Assembly: GCA_963739795.1 (NCBI GenBank)
Contig: CAVUBL010000008.1
Coordinates: forward strand, 1 to 64,000
Reading direction: 5' to 3'
Origin: CAVUBL01 sp963739795
GTDB lineage: Bacteria > Acidobacteriota > Thermoanaerobaculia > Multivoradales > DATKCC01
Length of the DNA: 64,000 nt
The notes under the pieces are model-generated. The model made no database searches. It was not told where the DNA came from and saw only the letters and a list, made by a program, of their open reading frames with translations. This document shows positions 25,463-34,775 of the stretch, one piece after another (the first letter of the stretch is position 1; every line of letters starts with the position of its first letter). A program made the translations under genes and the position numbers.

Positions 25463-26494
25463 GTCGAGTAAGCTGGGGGCCGTCACCGGCCCCCAGCTCC
25501 TCTAAGAACCGTACGTGCGAGTTTCCCCGCATACGGCTCAAGCACTCCAAAGGCCCGGTGCCGGGCCCAGCAGTCTCGTGTCAACTGGAGTCTACCACTA
25601 CGGGGTCTCTCCTCTCGGACTGCCTTCGCAATACGCGCTTGCAGCCGCCATACCTCCGTCTCGACCGACCGCCAATCGACGGACGACCAGGAGAGGTCCG
25701 AGGGTGCGCCGGCTGCTCTCACAGCCGTCTGTCGCCTTCCCTCGTCAAGACGGTTCTCCAAGCTCTCTCGCGTCGGAGCACCTGCTGGACGTGGGCTCCC
25801 TTGCGGGCCGGGCACGTGCGTCCCGTATCCGACTCGTTACAAGCCGGCGTTCGCTTCTTCCAGCATCCTGTCCCGCACCTCCGTGGGCCTCCCTTGCGGT
25901 CGGCTTGCCTCGAACCCGCAGCGGCCGTGCCGGAACGACTCTGGCCTCCGAAGAGGGGAGAGAAGATCGGGCCGTGCTCGGGCCGGAACGATCCCGGCCG
26001 ACAGCGGCTCGGCAGCTCACCGTCGGGAAGGAAAGATCGGGCCATGCCTCGGGTCAGGCGAAGGTACGAGGTTTCCACGTTCCGCTCCTGAAGTCCACGC
26101 GGGGGTAGGTGCCTGCTATCGACCGGGTGCCACGTTGACCGCGAGGGGTTGCCGTTCTCGGCCCCTTCCGGGCACCTTCACCGTTTGGCTCAAGCCTCTC
26201 AGCCTCTTTGGCTTGCTCTCGCATGACGATCGGTTCACAGGTTCACGTACGTTCACCTTGCCCGCTTTCTAGCCCTCACCCGGGTCGAGGCTCCCAGGAG
26301 GGCTCTACTCTCTCGCGATTTCGAGCCCCGCGTGTCGCAGCACGCTTCGGCACATTGTCCGGGCCGCTCTTGATTCAGGCCCGTAGATTCACCCGGCGGT
26401 ACGGGTGGTCCTCTCATCTCGGAGGACACCTATCTGAAGCGACTTCTTGTCGCACAACGTTTTGGAGCTGTGCGGCGGCGCCAGCGGCCCGCAC
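25463..26494 (-). ncRNA. Group II intron with deleted reverse transcriptase
   Basis: On the minus strand the 5' end GTGCGGG is at 26494. Domain V is a textbook 34-nt hairpin at 25506-25539 (GAGCCGTATGCG, GAAA-type loop, CGCACGTACGGTTC). Domain VI follows as a long GC stem (GCTGGGGGCC/GGCCCCCAGC), and the intron ends TTACTCGAC at 25463. Total about 1032 nt, roughly half the usual length, because domain IV keeps only the beginning of the ORF. The ribozyme core may still splice if an intact maturase is supplied elsewhere. Confidence 0.85.
25585..25722 (-). pseudogene. Residual N-terminus of the intron-encoded reverse transcriptase
   Basis: From a probable GTG at 25722 the frame reads VRAAGAPSDLSWSSVDWRS then VETEVWRLQARIAKAVREE, which is the conserved N-terminal domain of bacterial group II intron RTs (GAPSD..W..IDW..VE..V.RLQ.RI.KA). 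After RLQ at about 25585 the homology stops and the sequence runs straight into the 3' flank of domain IV and domain V. The RT, maturase and DNA-binding parts are gone: only about 46 of some 420-500 residues remain. Confidence 0.8.
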
Positions 26495-26527
26495 CAGCAC
26501 CTAGTTAGCCGCTGGTTGCCATCCGAC

Positions 26528-26706
26528 TTACCTTAGGTTCACCGTCTCCAGCCGCCACCCGTCGTCGTATCGCCGCATCATGGCTTTACCTTTCCTTTCT
26601 CTGAAGGAATTTGACGCGGCCTCAAACCCAAAGTCGTCGAACATGGAGGTTGGGTTACACCCTGCCCAGTCTCCGAAGTCCATTCTGGCCATAAGAGGGG
26701 ACTTCA
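26528..26706 (-). pseudogene. C-terminal piece of a lipoprotein gene split by ISL3 elements
   Basis: The frame reads LKSPLMARMDFGDWAGCNPT and continues to RRYDDGWRLETVNLR before TAA. It has no start of its own and runs directly out of the ISL3 pair. The N-terminal piece lies on the other side of the two IS copies at 29519-29965 in the same orientation. The closing YDDGWR pattern is typical of small exported proteins with an NTF2-like end. The group II intron begins 34 bp downstream. Confidence 0.6.
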
Positions 26707-28113
26707 GGCTCTCCTCAACTATGAGTGGGTAGAGGTGGGTTGAGGTGGATGCCTCCACAGTTGAGGAAGATCATGGCAGCGAGGGCTTGGTGGGAGTGGA
26801 AGCCGTAGGCTCTGCGGGCGATCATGCGGATCCTGTTGTTGAGTCCTTCGACCAGTCCGTTGGTCAGCCGGGTGCCGATATAGGCGAGGATTCCCTTGAG
26901 ATGCTTGCGGATCGTTCGGGCGGCTTTGACGAAGGGTCGGAGCCGAGATCGAGAGGCCCAGGCGAGCCATGCGCGCAGTGCTCGTTCGGCCCGCCAGGGT
27001 TGGCGGTAGTCGAGGGCTTGAGCGAGCGTCTCTTTGAGCAGGTAGGCGCGGTAGAGCCGCTGGTTGCTTCGCTGGAGCTCGGAGAGCTTGCGGCGCTGGG
27101 ATCGGCTGAGGTTCCACGGATTCATCAGAAGCACGAAGCGGGTGCGCTTGACGGCGCGTGCTTCGTCGGGGTCGGTGGCGAGCTCGCGTACCAGCTCGCG
27201 CCGCACCTCGTCGAGTGCGTCACTGACCAAGCGCTGGACATGGAAGCGGTCGTAGATGATCTCGGCCTCGGGCAGCTTCTCCCGCACGGCCTTGGTGTAG
27301 GCCGCGGACAGATCGACGGTGACCATCTCGATCGCCTTGCAGCCCTCCTCGCCGAGCGCCTCGAAGAAGGGATCGAGCGCCTCGGCGCTACGGCCCTCAC
27401 CGGCCCACACCACGCGACCGCGGTCATGGTCGACCACGACGGTGAGGTAGTTGTGGCGCTTCTTGTAGCTGAACTCGTCGATACCGATCCGGCGCAGGCC
27501 CACCAGACGCTCCGGATCGAGGCGACGCTCGACCACCCGCGCGACGATGGAACCAACCGTCTCCCAGGCGATCCCGAGCAGGCGCGTCACCTGGGTCTTG
27601 TCAGTGATCTGTGCAAAGTAGGCCGCCAGCTCTTCGAACGCTTCACTGAAGCGACCTCCCGAGGGCGCCCAGGGGACCTGCTCCACGCGGACGCCACACT
27701 GAGGGCACTCCACTCGCCAGGGCGCGTAGCGCAACACCACCACATGGCGTCCCCAGGGCAGGTGCCGCCACTCTCGCTCGTATCGACGGTCGTAGCGGGG
27801 TCCGACCCGGCCGCACCCGCCACAACGAGAGCGACGCCACGTGGGCCGGACATGGACCACCAACGTCCCGTCCCGCCGGAACAGCGCGGATTCGACGTAC
27901 ATCTTCATGACACCGAGCAGACGACGCAGTACAGTGGTCAGGCGCATGGGGTCGCTCCTCCCTCCTCGGTTGTTTGGATGCTCCCAAGGAGAGCAGGAAA
28001 CCCCATGCGTTTTCAACCCCTTAGCGCCACCATAACCCTCCTCCCAGATCTCTCACCGCGGCCGACCACCCCCGCGAAGCACCGGCCGCCGAGGGCCTCC
28101 CAGCTACCCACAG
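26707..28113 (-). mobile_element. ISL3 family element, copy 1
   Basis: About 1407 bp, defined by comparison with the second copy: both begin GGCTCTCCTCAACTATGAG and end CAGCTACCCAYAG. It carries an intact transposase. Copy 2 follows immediately in the same orientation, so they form a head-to-tail dimer. I find no convincing target duplication around the pair. Confidence 0.75.
26715..27947 (-). CDS. ISL3 family transposase, intact
   Basis: A 410-aa transposase. The start at 27947 (MRLTTVLRRLLGVMKMYVES) is preceded by AGGAGGGAGGAGC; an ATG at 28016 lies ahead of it. The N-terminus has the family zinc finger (CGGCGRVGPRYDRRY, VECPQCGV). The DDE core shows IGIDEFSYKKRHNY, VTVDLSAAYTKAV and the C-terminal E of TNGLVEGLNNRIRMIARRAYGF. 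The stop codon lies only 8 bp from the element's end. Confidence 0.92.
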   Translation of the reverse strand: MRLTTVLRRLLGVMKMYVESALFRRDGTLVVHVRPTWRRSRCGGCGRVGPRYDRRYEREWRHLPWGRHVVVLRYAPWRVECPQCGVRVEQVPWAPSGGRFSEAFEELAAYFAQITDKTQVTRLLGIAWETVGSIVARVVERRLDPERLVGLRRIGIDEFSYKKRHNYLTVVVDHDRGRVVWAGEGRSAEALDPFFEALGEEGCKAIEMVTVDLSAAYTKAVREKLPEAEIIYDRFHVQRLVSDALDEVRRELVRELATDPDEARAVKRTRFVLLMNPWNLSRSQRRKLSELQRSNQRLYRAYLLKETLAQALDYRQPWRAERALRAWLAWASRSRLRPFVKAARTIRKHLKGILAYIGTRLTNGLVEGLNNRIRMIARRAYGFHSHQALAAMIFLNCGGIHLNPPLPTHS

Positions 28114-29521
28114 GGCTCTCCTCAACTATGAGTGGGTAGAGGTGGGTTGAGGTGGATGCCTCCACAGTTGAGGAAGATCATGGCAGCGAGGGCTTGGTGG
28201 GAGTGGAAGCCGTAGGCTCTGCGGGCGATCATGCGGATCCTATTGTTGAGTCCTTCGACCAGTCCGTTGGTCAGCCGGGTGCCGATATAGGCGAGGATTC
28301 CCTTGAGATGCTTGCGGATGGTTCGGGCTGCTTTGACGAAGGGTTGGAGCCGAGATCGGGAGGCCCAGGCGAGCCATGCGCGCAGCGCTCGTTCGGCCCG
28401 CCAGGGTTGGCGGTAGTCGAGGGCTTGAGCGAGCGTCTCTTTGAGCAGGTAGGCGCGGTAGAGCCGCTGGTTGCTTCGCTGGAGCTCGGAGAGCTTGCGG
28501 CGCTGGGATTGGCTGAGGTTCCACGGATTCATCAGAAGCACGAAGCGGGTGCGCTTGACGGCGCGGGCTTCGTCGGGGTCGGAGGCGAGCTCGCGTACGA
28601 GCTCGCGGCGCACCTCGTCGAGCGCATCACTGACCAAGCGCTGGACATGGAAGCGGTCGTAGATGATCTCGGCGTCGGGCAGCTTCTCCCGCACGGCCTT
28701 GGTGTAGGCCGCGGACAGATCGATGGTGACCATCTCGATCGCCTCGCAACCCTCCTCGCCGAGCGCCTCGAAGAAGGGATCGAGCGCCTCGGCGCTACGG
28801 CCTTCACCGGCCCACACCACGCGACCGCGGTCGTGGTCGACCACGACGGTGAGGTAGTGGTGGCGCTTCTTGTAGCTGAACTCGTCGATACCGATCCGGC
28901 GCAGGCCCACCAGACGCTCAGGATCGAGGCGACGCTCGACCACCCGCGCGACGATCGAACCGACGGTCTCCCAGGCGATCCCGAGCAGCCGGGTGACCTG
29001 GGTCTTGTCAGTGATCTGTGCAAAGTAGGCCGCCAGCTCTTCGAACGCTTCACTGAAGCGACCTCCCGACGGCGCCCAGGGGACCTGCTCCACGCGGACG
29101 CCACACTGAGGGCACTCCACTCGCCAGGGCGCGTAGCGCAACACCACCACATGGCGTCCCCAGGGCAGGTGCCGCCACTCTCGCTCGTATCGACGGTCGT
29201 AGCGGGGTCCGACCCGGCCGCACCCGCCACAACGAGAGCGACGCCACGTCGGGCCGGACATGGACCACCAACGTCCCGTCCCGCCGGAACAGCGCGGATT
29301 CGACGTACATCTTCATGACACCGAGCAGACGACGCAGTACAGTGGTCAGGCGCATGGGGTCGCTCCTCCCTCCTCGGTTGTTTGGATGCTCCCAAGGAGA
29401 GCAGGAAACCCCATGCGTTTTCAACCCCTTAGCGCCACCATAACCCTCCTCCCAGATCTCTCACCGCGGCCGACCACCCCCGCGAAGCACCGGCCGCCGA
29501 GGGCCTCCCAGCTACCCATAG
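28114..29521 (-). mobile_element. ISL3 family element, copy 2
   Basis: A near-identical copy abutting copy 1, with scattered substitutions and one extra base near 29250. The two copies have diverged enough that they are not a recent tandem duplication or an assembly repeat. Its right end runs into the interrupted lipoprotein gene. Confidence 0.75.
28122..29355 (-). pseudogene. ISL3 transposase copy 2, one frameshift
   Basis: Identical in outline to copy 1, but CCACGTGGGCC of copy 1 reads CCACGTCGGGCC here (near 29250), an extra C that breaks the frame after about 36 codons. The remaining 379 codons are open and contain the zinc finger, all DDE residues and the C-terminus. An internal start before the zinc finger could still give a nearly complete protein. 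Confidence 0.85.
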
Positions 29522-29965
29522 CATTTTCCATTTAAATTCCACCTCTGCATTAGAGCTCCCTTCATCTTGAACAATTCCTGTCACCTCCACAACTTCGGCC
29601 TCAGCGACTGGAATGAGGCGCCCGTTCGGTCGATTTGGATCCGTGGCCCAGTTCTCTCCCTCTTCCCTTCCCTTCTCGGTGAGAACCACCTCCTGACCTT
29701 GGCGAGCAAGATAACCGGCCTGGCCCGACGCCAAGCAATCGGAGAGCTCAAAATCAAAGGTTCCAGTTAGTGAATTGAGGAACCCACCCATGCCACGACG
29801 TATCTCTGGGCCAAGGAGAATCTCCCGAGTGACGGGTTGCGAGAACGCATCCGAGCCACCGAGAAGGCGTTCTGCTTCGGTTCGCGACAGTGAATGCGAA
29901 CCGCAGCCCCATAGCAGCGGTACCGCAAGGAGCGTTACCACAAAGATACGCCTGAGATTGCCCAT
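29519..29965 (-). pseudogene. N-terminal piece of the split lipoprotein gene
   Basis: It begins MGNLRRIFVVTLLAVPLLWGC, a lipoprotein signal with a lipobox cysteine (LLWGC), after an AGGAGG ribosome site. The mature part includes EAERLLGGSDAF and a strand-rich region ending EVEFKWKM, where the ISL3 element cuts in. The missing C-terminal piece is at 26528-26706. Function unknown; intact, it would be roughly 200 aa and anchored in a membrane. Confidence 0.7.
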
Positions 29966-30331
29966 GGCTTTCCTCCTGAAGTTGAGGCAACGTTAAAGTC
30001 TCTGTGCTTCGGATTGCTGGGATCGTTCGTGTCTAACGAAGAGGGTTCCATCTGAAGCCCTCGTCGGCGGCTCTGGGTCCAGGGGCTCCTCTCCGGGCGT
30101 CGGATAGAACCTTGAACGAAACCGCTGGCCGCCGGCCACTGGCGCCTGTGGGGCTCCTATCCTGCTTTCCCGGGGAATGGAACTGAGGGTGATGCGACAC
30201 GCGCACCTCCCGGAGCCCTCGGAGAGGGTTTCCGGAGTGGCGCATGAGGCTCGGGCAGCACGACGACGGTCCTTGCGGCACCATGAGCTGGTTGCGAGTC
30301 TACTCGATTTCGAGAGGGAAACGCAAAGCCC

Positions 30332-30600
30332 TCATGTTCGGGGCGGACCCACCTGGACCGCGAGCCCCAGCGCCGTCACGAGGTCATCATGCGTCCCGGT
30401 CCTGAACGGCCCGAACGTCTCGTGCGCCTGAGCATCCACCCGTAGGGCCGAGGCCGCCAACTCCCTCCTGAGCGCCTCCCCCTAGGCCGTTCTCGGTAGA
30501 TGGAGACGTCCGCTTCCGAGAAGCGCCTGGATCCTCGACACCATGAACGCCTTCCCGAGACTCACCTGCCGGCCGTTGCTCGAGAGCCCTCGGCTCCAAA
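30332..30600 (-). pseudogene. Decayed TerL nuclease tail, copy 1
   Basis: The translation VSLGKAFMVSRIQALLGSGR, LHLPRTA, stop, GEALRRELAASALRVDAQ, FGPFRTGTHDDLVTALGLAV matches the last third of the TerL nuclease encoded at 32789-33460 (for example RVGTHDDLVTALGLAVQ). An internal TAG and the missing upstream part show it is a remnant. It lies just downstream of the secreted protein gene at 30608. Confidence 0.75.
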
Positions 30601-30607
30601 CCTTCGT

Positions 30608-31624
30608 CTAGGGCAGGAACCCAGTCTTATCCACGAGCCCCGGCAGCGTGTCGGAGTCCGGAGCGAGGGCTGGTAACGAGTAGTACTTGGTGGCTCCTGT
30701 GCTGACTTGTCGAATCCAAACCTCAGTCTTCGTCGTGTTGAACTTGACGATGTTCGGCCAGAGATAGCCGTTGGGCTTCGGACCCACGATGCGAACGAGG
30801 ATCTCCGCTCGGGTAGGAATCGCTCCGGCAACGCAGACTGTCTCGTCTGGGCATGGCGTATCGGCAGCTGTACCGATCCTGGTGTTACTGATACGCACCC
30901 AGAAAAGGAACCCGGGCAAGGATGGAGAGGTGAGGCCGGGCACATTGGGTGGGTCCGGGTTCTGGGGAGGAGCAATCGGCGTGAACTCCGCCCTCAGCCC
31001 TAAGGCCCTCGCGCCGGACTGATCGAAAACGACTGGCGTCCATGTACCTCCAGCGTTCGCTGACTCGAACATAGTAGCCTGTGGCGTTCCGTGGCTCTCG
31101 TCTGCACAGACGAAGAAATGGAAGTTGGCCGCAGCGTTCCACGAGACCCCGACGAGGACGCCACCAGATTCGACCTCGGCGTCAAGGTCAGTGCATGCGA
31201 CGCCGATCCACTGGGTCTTGAAGGAGAGGCTCGACGATACGGCGCCGACCTTGGTACCCAGGAGAGTGCCGGGCTGACCGCTAGGTCCGTCGTCAGCATA
31301 AACCAGGAAGTTGAAGCCCATGGAGGCTGGGTCGCTATTCTCCCAGCAAACACAGAGGCGGGAGACGAGGGACGGATACGTGGTCGGAGTCAGCCGCTGC
31401 ACGAATCGTGCGTCCGATGCGAAGGGGATACGGTACCCGTTCTCCATGCTGCCATCATCGACGGCTGCGCCGCCGGAGCACTGCGGGCCGGCCTTCCCGA
31501 TGAGCTGAGGACCGAAGGGAGCTAGAGCCCTCAATGTCCGCGCGTCTTGCTGGGCCGCGAGCTCTGAACCAATCGTCATCAAGAGGATGGGAAGGGCTAC
31601 GAGCACAACATGTTTCAAATTCAT
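30608..31624 (-). CDS. Secreted protein with a conserved C-terminal domain
   Basis: A 338-aa protein. The start at 31624 follows GAGGAGGAACTA. A signal peptide (MNLKHVVLVALPILLMTIGS) precedes a beta-rich domain (LCVCWENSDPASMGFNFLV, VGVSWNAAANFHFFVC). Residues about 234-338 form a second domain: FLFWVRISNTR, CPDETVCVAGAIPTRAEILV, RIVGPKPNGYLWP and LPGLVDKTGFLP at the C-terminus. The same domain ends the otherwise unrelated secreted protein at 39668. No enzyme motif seen; probably exported and beta-structured. Confidence 0.7.
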   Translation of the reverse strand: MNLKHVVLVALPILLMTIGSELAAQQDARTLRALAPFGPQLIGKAGPQCSGGAAVDDGSMENGYRIPFASDARFVQRLTPTTYPSLVSRLCVCWENSDPASMGFNFLVYADDGPSGQPGTLLGTKVGAVSSSLSFKTQWIGVACTDLDAEVESGGVLVGVSWNAAANFHFFVCADESHGTPQATMFESANAGGTWTPVVFDQSGARALGLRAEFTPIAPPQNPDPPNVPGLTSPSLPGFLFWVRISNTRIGTAADTPCPDETVCVAGAIPTRAEILVRIVGPKPNGYLWPNIVKFNTTKTEVWIRQVSTGATKYYSLPALAPDSDTLPGLVDKTGFLP

Positions 31625-31740
31625 TAGTTCCTCCTCGCAGAAAGGTCTTTCGGTGTGGCTTACCATCTAACGCGGGACGCATTTCGGCTGTGGGGACACC
31701 GATCGCCTCTAAGATATGCGCGCCGCCGGTGTACGATCGT

Positions 31741-32187
31741 TCACTGTTTTGGCGTGCCCGACGGCGTGTCCGGCTTCCAGGCGTCCGTATCGCAAGAGAG
31801 CGGTAACTCCGAACCCGCCTTCTTGGCAACTTCCTTTCCAAGCTGCGCATTGAGGAGATCCGTCTGACAGATCATTGCTTGCTTCAGGTAGCGCTCAGGC
31901 GCTAGTGGCTCCTTCAAGGGGGCGCAGCCGTTCGCGGCTCTCAGTTGGAGATTCATCGACAATAGGAGGAGTTGGTTACTAATCATCAGTTCCTTCACTG
32001 TGGCCCGTGGTGCACTGTTGTCAGCAATCCCAGCTGCGCGCCGGAAAGCTACTTCCTTGAGCGCTCCCTCAATGGCCAGGTCAAATGTGACGCAGAGCCC
32101 CTTTGGGTTGCCCGTCTGAGCGGTTGAGCACACGGGTGCCACTACTACAAGGAGGCTTCCAACGGCCAGGGTGGCTAGAACCTTCAT
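31741..32187 (-). CDS. Small secreted protein of unknown function
   Basis: A 148-aa protein with signal peptide MKVLATL through CSTAQ, started by GAGGAG 5 nt upstream of 32187. The mature part is helical (CVTFDLAIEGALKEVAFRRA, SNQLLLLSMNLQLRAANGC, YLKQAMICQTDLLNAQLGKE) with four cysteines. It has its own ribosome site and lies upstream of the gene at 31624 on the same strand, 116 bp away. No family recognised. Confidence 0.6.
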   Translation of the reverse strand: MKVLATLAVGSLLVVVAPVCSTAQTGNPKGLCVTFDLAIEGALKEVAFRRAAGIADNSAPRATVKELMISNQLLLLSMNLQLRAANGCAPLKEPLAPERYLKQAMICQTDLLNAQLGKEVAKKAGSELPLSCDTDAWKPDTPSGTPKQ

Positions 32188-32419
32188 CTCAGTCTCCTCA
32201 ACATGTTGCTTGTCGGGTTTCCCTCTTACGTTGATTCTCTGGAGTGGCGCCGAAGCCGACCATTCGAGTAGCTTGAGCACACGATCACCGTCGAGGCCGC
32301 GCGCGGAACGAACCACGCATCGTAATTATTCGGCCTACGATGCTTCGAGGTGGTGCCGAAGCGATCCTATCCCGGATCTTCTCTAGCTTTGAGGAATCTA
32401 GCAGGCGCTGCCGGGGGTG

Positions 32420-32665
32420 TCAATCTGCAGCGGCAGAGGGCGCGGGACTTGGCGGCGCCGTCAGACGTCCAGCGCCGGGCCGAGACTCTGGACCTGGCGA
32501 CCTCACTTCGGGGGCCGAAGTCCAGAAGGCTACTCTTGGCAACCTTCGGCGGGTGAAGTGGGCAGCCCCCTCGAGCGCCTGGAATTCCGACGCCAGGGAC
32601 GCCTTCCCCAAGTTCACCTGCCGGCAGTTGTCTTCTCACGCCTCGGTCCGCTGATCTCCAGACGT
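32420..32665 (-). pseudogene. Decayed TerL nuclease tail, copy 2
   Basis: At DNA level this aligns with the middle of the TerL nuclease gene: GAGATCAGCGGACCGAGGC against GAGACCAGCGGAGCGAGGC, and GTGAACTTGGGGAAGGCGT against GTGACCCTCGGCAAGGCCC. The frame is broken, and the VNLGKASLASEFQALE segment is only loosely conserved. It is more decayed than copy 1. Confidence 0.5.
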
Positions 32666-32788
32666 GAACCACGACGCCACGGCCTCCCCATTCCTCGCCT
32701 GGTCGCGAAGGAGAACGACAACGGGCTCGCCCACGTCGATTCAGACCGCCATCGGGTCGCCTCCGGTCAGAGCGTCCCCGAGCCCCGA

Positions 32789-33460
32789 CTACCGCGGCGA
32801 ACGCTCCCGCCGCTGGGCCTCTCGCCTGAGCCGCTCCCGCCGCCGGCGTCCGGCGCCCCCGAACTGCGCCACTGGGTCGAACGGGTCGGTCTGGACGGCG
32901 AGGCCGAGCGCGGTCACGAGGTCGTCGTGGGTGCCGACCCGGAAGGCGCCGTACTTGTCGTTGGCGTCCTCGTCCACGCGGATCTCGTAGTTGAGGAGCT
33001 CACCGTTCAAGACCTCGGCCTCGCGGGTCCGGGGGAGGTGGAGCCGGCCGGTCTGGAGAAGGGCCTGGAGGCGGGAGACGAGGAGGGCCTTGCCGAGGGT
33101 CACGCGCGGGTAGCCGCGCTCCAGGGCCTCGCTCCGCTGGTCTCCGTGGGTGAAGAAGACCGCCACGACCTGGGCGCGGTGGACGCGTTCGCGGAGGAGG
33201 TCGACGACCGGCTGGCCGACGCCGGTCGCGTCGACATAGACGGTAGTGGCGTCGCGGGTCCTCTCGCGAGCCTGGTCGGCGATGTAGGCGACCCGATCGG
33301 CGACGGCGGGGTAGGGCGTGCCGAGGGGGAGCCGGTCGAGGTACCGGACGTTGAAGTGGATCTCGGAGCGCTCAGCGACCCTCCGGCGCTCGACCTCCGC
33401 TACGCAGATGGCCGTCGGGTCCCGGCGCTGTCCGATGTCGACTCCGATCAAAACTCCCAT
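32789..33460 (-). CDS. Phage terminase large subunit, nuclease part
   Basis: A 223-aa RNase H-fold nuclease, intact. The acidic residues are in place: D8 (IGVDIGQRRDP), D77 (VYVDATGVGQP) and D179/D180 (GTHDDLVTALG). It would cut phage concatemers into packaged units. Terminases usually carry ATPase and nuclease in one chain; here the nuclease has its own ATG, which overlaps the ATPase stop. The C-terminal ~30 residues are Arg-rich. Confidence 0.85.
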   Translation of the reverse strand: MGVLIGVDIGQRRDPTAICVAEVERRRVAERSEIHFNVRYLDRLPLGTPYPAVADRVAYIADQARERTRDATTVYVDATGVGQPVVDLLRERVHRAQVVAVFFTHGDQRSEALERGYPRVTLGKALLVSRLQALLQTGRLHLPRTREAEVLNGELLNYEIRVDEDANDKYGAFRVGTHDDLVTALGLAVQTDPFDPVAQFGGAGRRRRERLRREAQRRERSPR

Positions 33461-34248
33461 GGTTCCACCTCCTCTTCAAAGGCCCGCTCGACGTCCTCGC
33501 TGCCGAAGGGCTGGGTTTCCGAGTCGAGGAACTCGCACTCGTACTCTTGCGCATACCACCACTCGCCCATGGAGCGGCTTCTCCTCCTCGAGAAACTCGG
33601 CCGAGATCCGCGGGCACTCGGCGGCGGGCACCTTGTAGCTCTCCCACGTCTCGGTCGAGCGCCCAAGCGTCATACCACCATCCCCGAGTTCCAAATGGAG
33701 TGGACAGCGCGACCAGACCGTCCGCCGGAGACGGCCAGCATCGGGCCGGACGCAGTAGTAGAGGTCGTCCGCCACGCGGGCGGCCTCATCCACCGCCAGG
33801 AGCCTGACCCCGGAGAACCCGCGCACGGTCTCCTCCTTGCCGGGGAGGGAGACGATCCGGGAGCCATTGGACAGCTCCAGGCGGAGGGCGGACTCCTGGA
33901 CGACGGGAATGGCGGTCGGGATCGCGCGGTAGGCGTCGAGGGCCTTCCGGAAGAGCTCGTGCGACTGGCGCTGGGTCGGGGAGAGGAGAAGCACCAGCGG
34001 CGCCGGGCGTCGTAGAGCGCGGTATGGGCGGCCAGCAGGGCCGGTCACGGTCGACTTGCCCGATCTGTCGGGAGCAGTTGAGGAGCGTCCGCGGCGCTGG
34101 CGAGCGGAGGAATCGCTCCTGCCACGGGTCGGGGTCGAGGCCCATCTCGTGAGCGACGAGGGCCGGGTCCAGGGCGAAGGCGAGGTCCCGGGCGAGGTCC
34201 TTGGAGGAGACCTCGGGAGAAGTCCCGCGAGAGGTCAGCCGTGAGCAT
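33448..34248 (-). pseudogene. Phage terminase large subunit, ATPase part, three frameshifts
   Basis: Reads across frames as MLTADLSRDFS, EVSSKDLARDLAFALDPALV, DPDPWQERFLRSPAPRTLLN, CSRQIGKST (Walker A), SPTQRQSHELFRKALDAY, VRGFSGVRLLAVDEAARVAD (Walker B), and EKRSMGEWWYAQEYECEFLD. Breaks near 34213, 34057 and 33573 each need removal of one base (C, G and C). If real, the packaging motor is dead and the element is a defective prophage. The stop overlaps the nuclease ATG. Confidence 0.8.
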
Positions 34249-34772
34249 CGGAGAGCACCTTGGCGACGGCCGATCGAGCCTCGGGATAGGGAGTCAGAGC
34301 GGCCGAGGACGGAGACCCGGACCTCATGCCACTCGGGGGCGACGAGCACGTTGACTTGTGGTCCGGACTCCGTAAGCTCACCCAGTAGCTTGGCCTGCAA
34401 CTCGATCTGCCGGTGGATGCGGTCGACGGCCTGGAGCGAGAGCGAGTGCTTCTCCGACTCGCGGGCCTTCTGGAGGACCTGCAGCGTGGCCGAGTTGATC
34501 GCCCGGAGCTGCTGGACGACGTCGAGAGCCTGGCCGACCTCTCTGGCCTGCTCCTCGGTTCGGTGCTGAACGAGAGCGACGGCCTTCCGCGTCTCGCTGG
34601 CTTCGAAGGCGCGCTTCAGCCGGGCGGCGAGGTGTCCCTGCTTGTGACGGTAGACCGCGGAGGGCGACAACCGGAACCGTTCCGAAACCTCGCGGTGGGT
34701 CGCTCCGGTAACGAGCGCTTTGTCGATCTCCTGGCGCTTCTCGTGGGTGCAGACGGTGCAGCAGCGGCCCAT
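34235..34772 (-). pseudogene. Terminase small-subunit-like protein, one frameshift
   Basis: The N-terminus has a zinc-like CCTVCTHEKRQEIDKAL followed by a helix-turn-helix (THREVSERFRLSPSAVYRHK), then a long helical region (IHRQIELQAKLLGELTES). Near 34305 the frame breaks; after removing one C it ends LTPYPEARSAVAKVLSDAHG. Small terminase subunits bind the packaging site with such an HTH. It lies directly upstream of the ATPase, whose ATG overlaps its stop. Confidence 0.7.
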
Positions 34773-34775
34773 GGC

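Noticed and set aside
26495..31741. Possible integron attC sites near GTTAG motifs (26500s, 30020s, 31660s)
   Set aside because: Matching inverse core sites and the paired inner boxes were not found, and no integrase of the IntI type is present.
32417..34015. A 532-codon open frame on the plus strand across the terminase genes
   Set aside because: It is antisense to recognisable terminase domains and has no protein-like motifs of its own.
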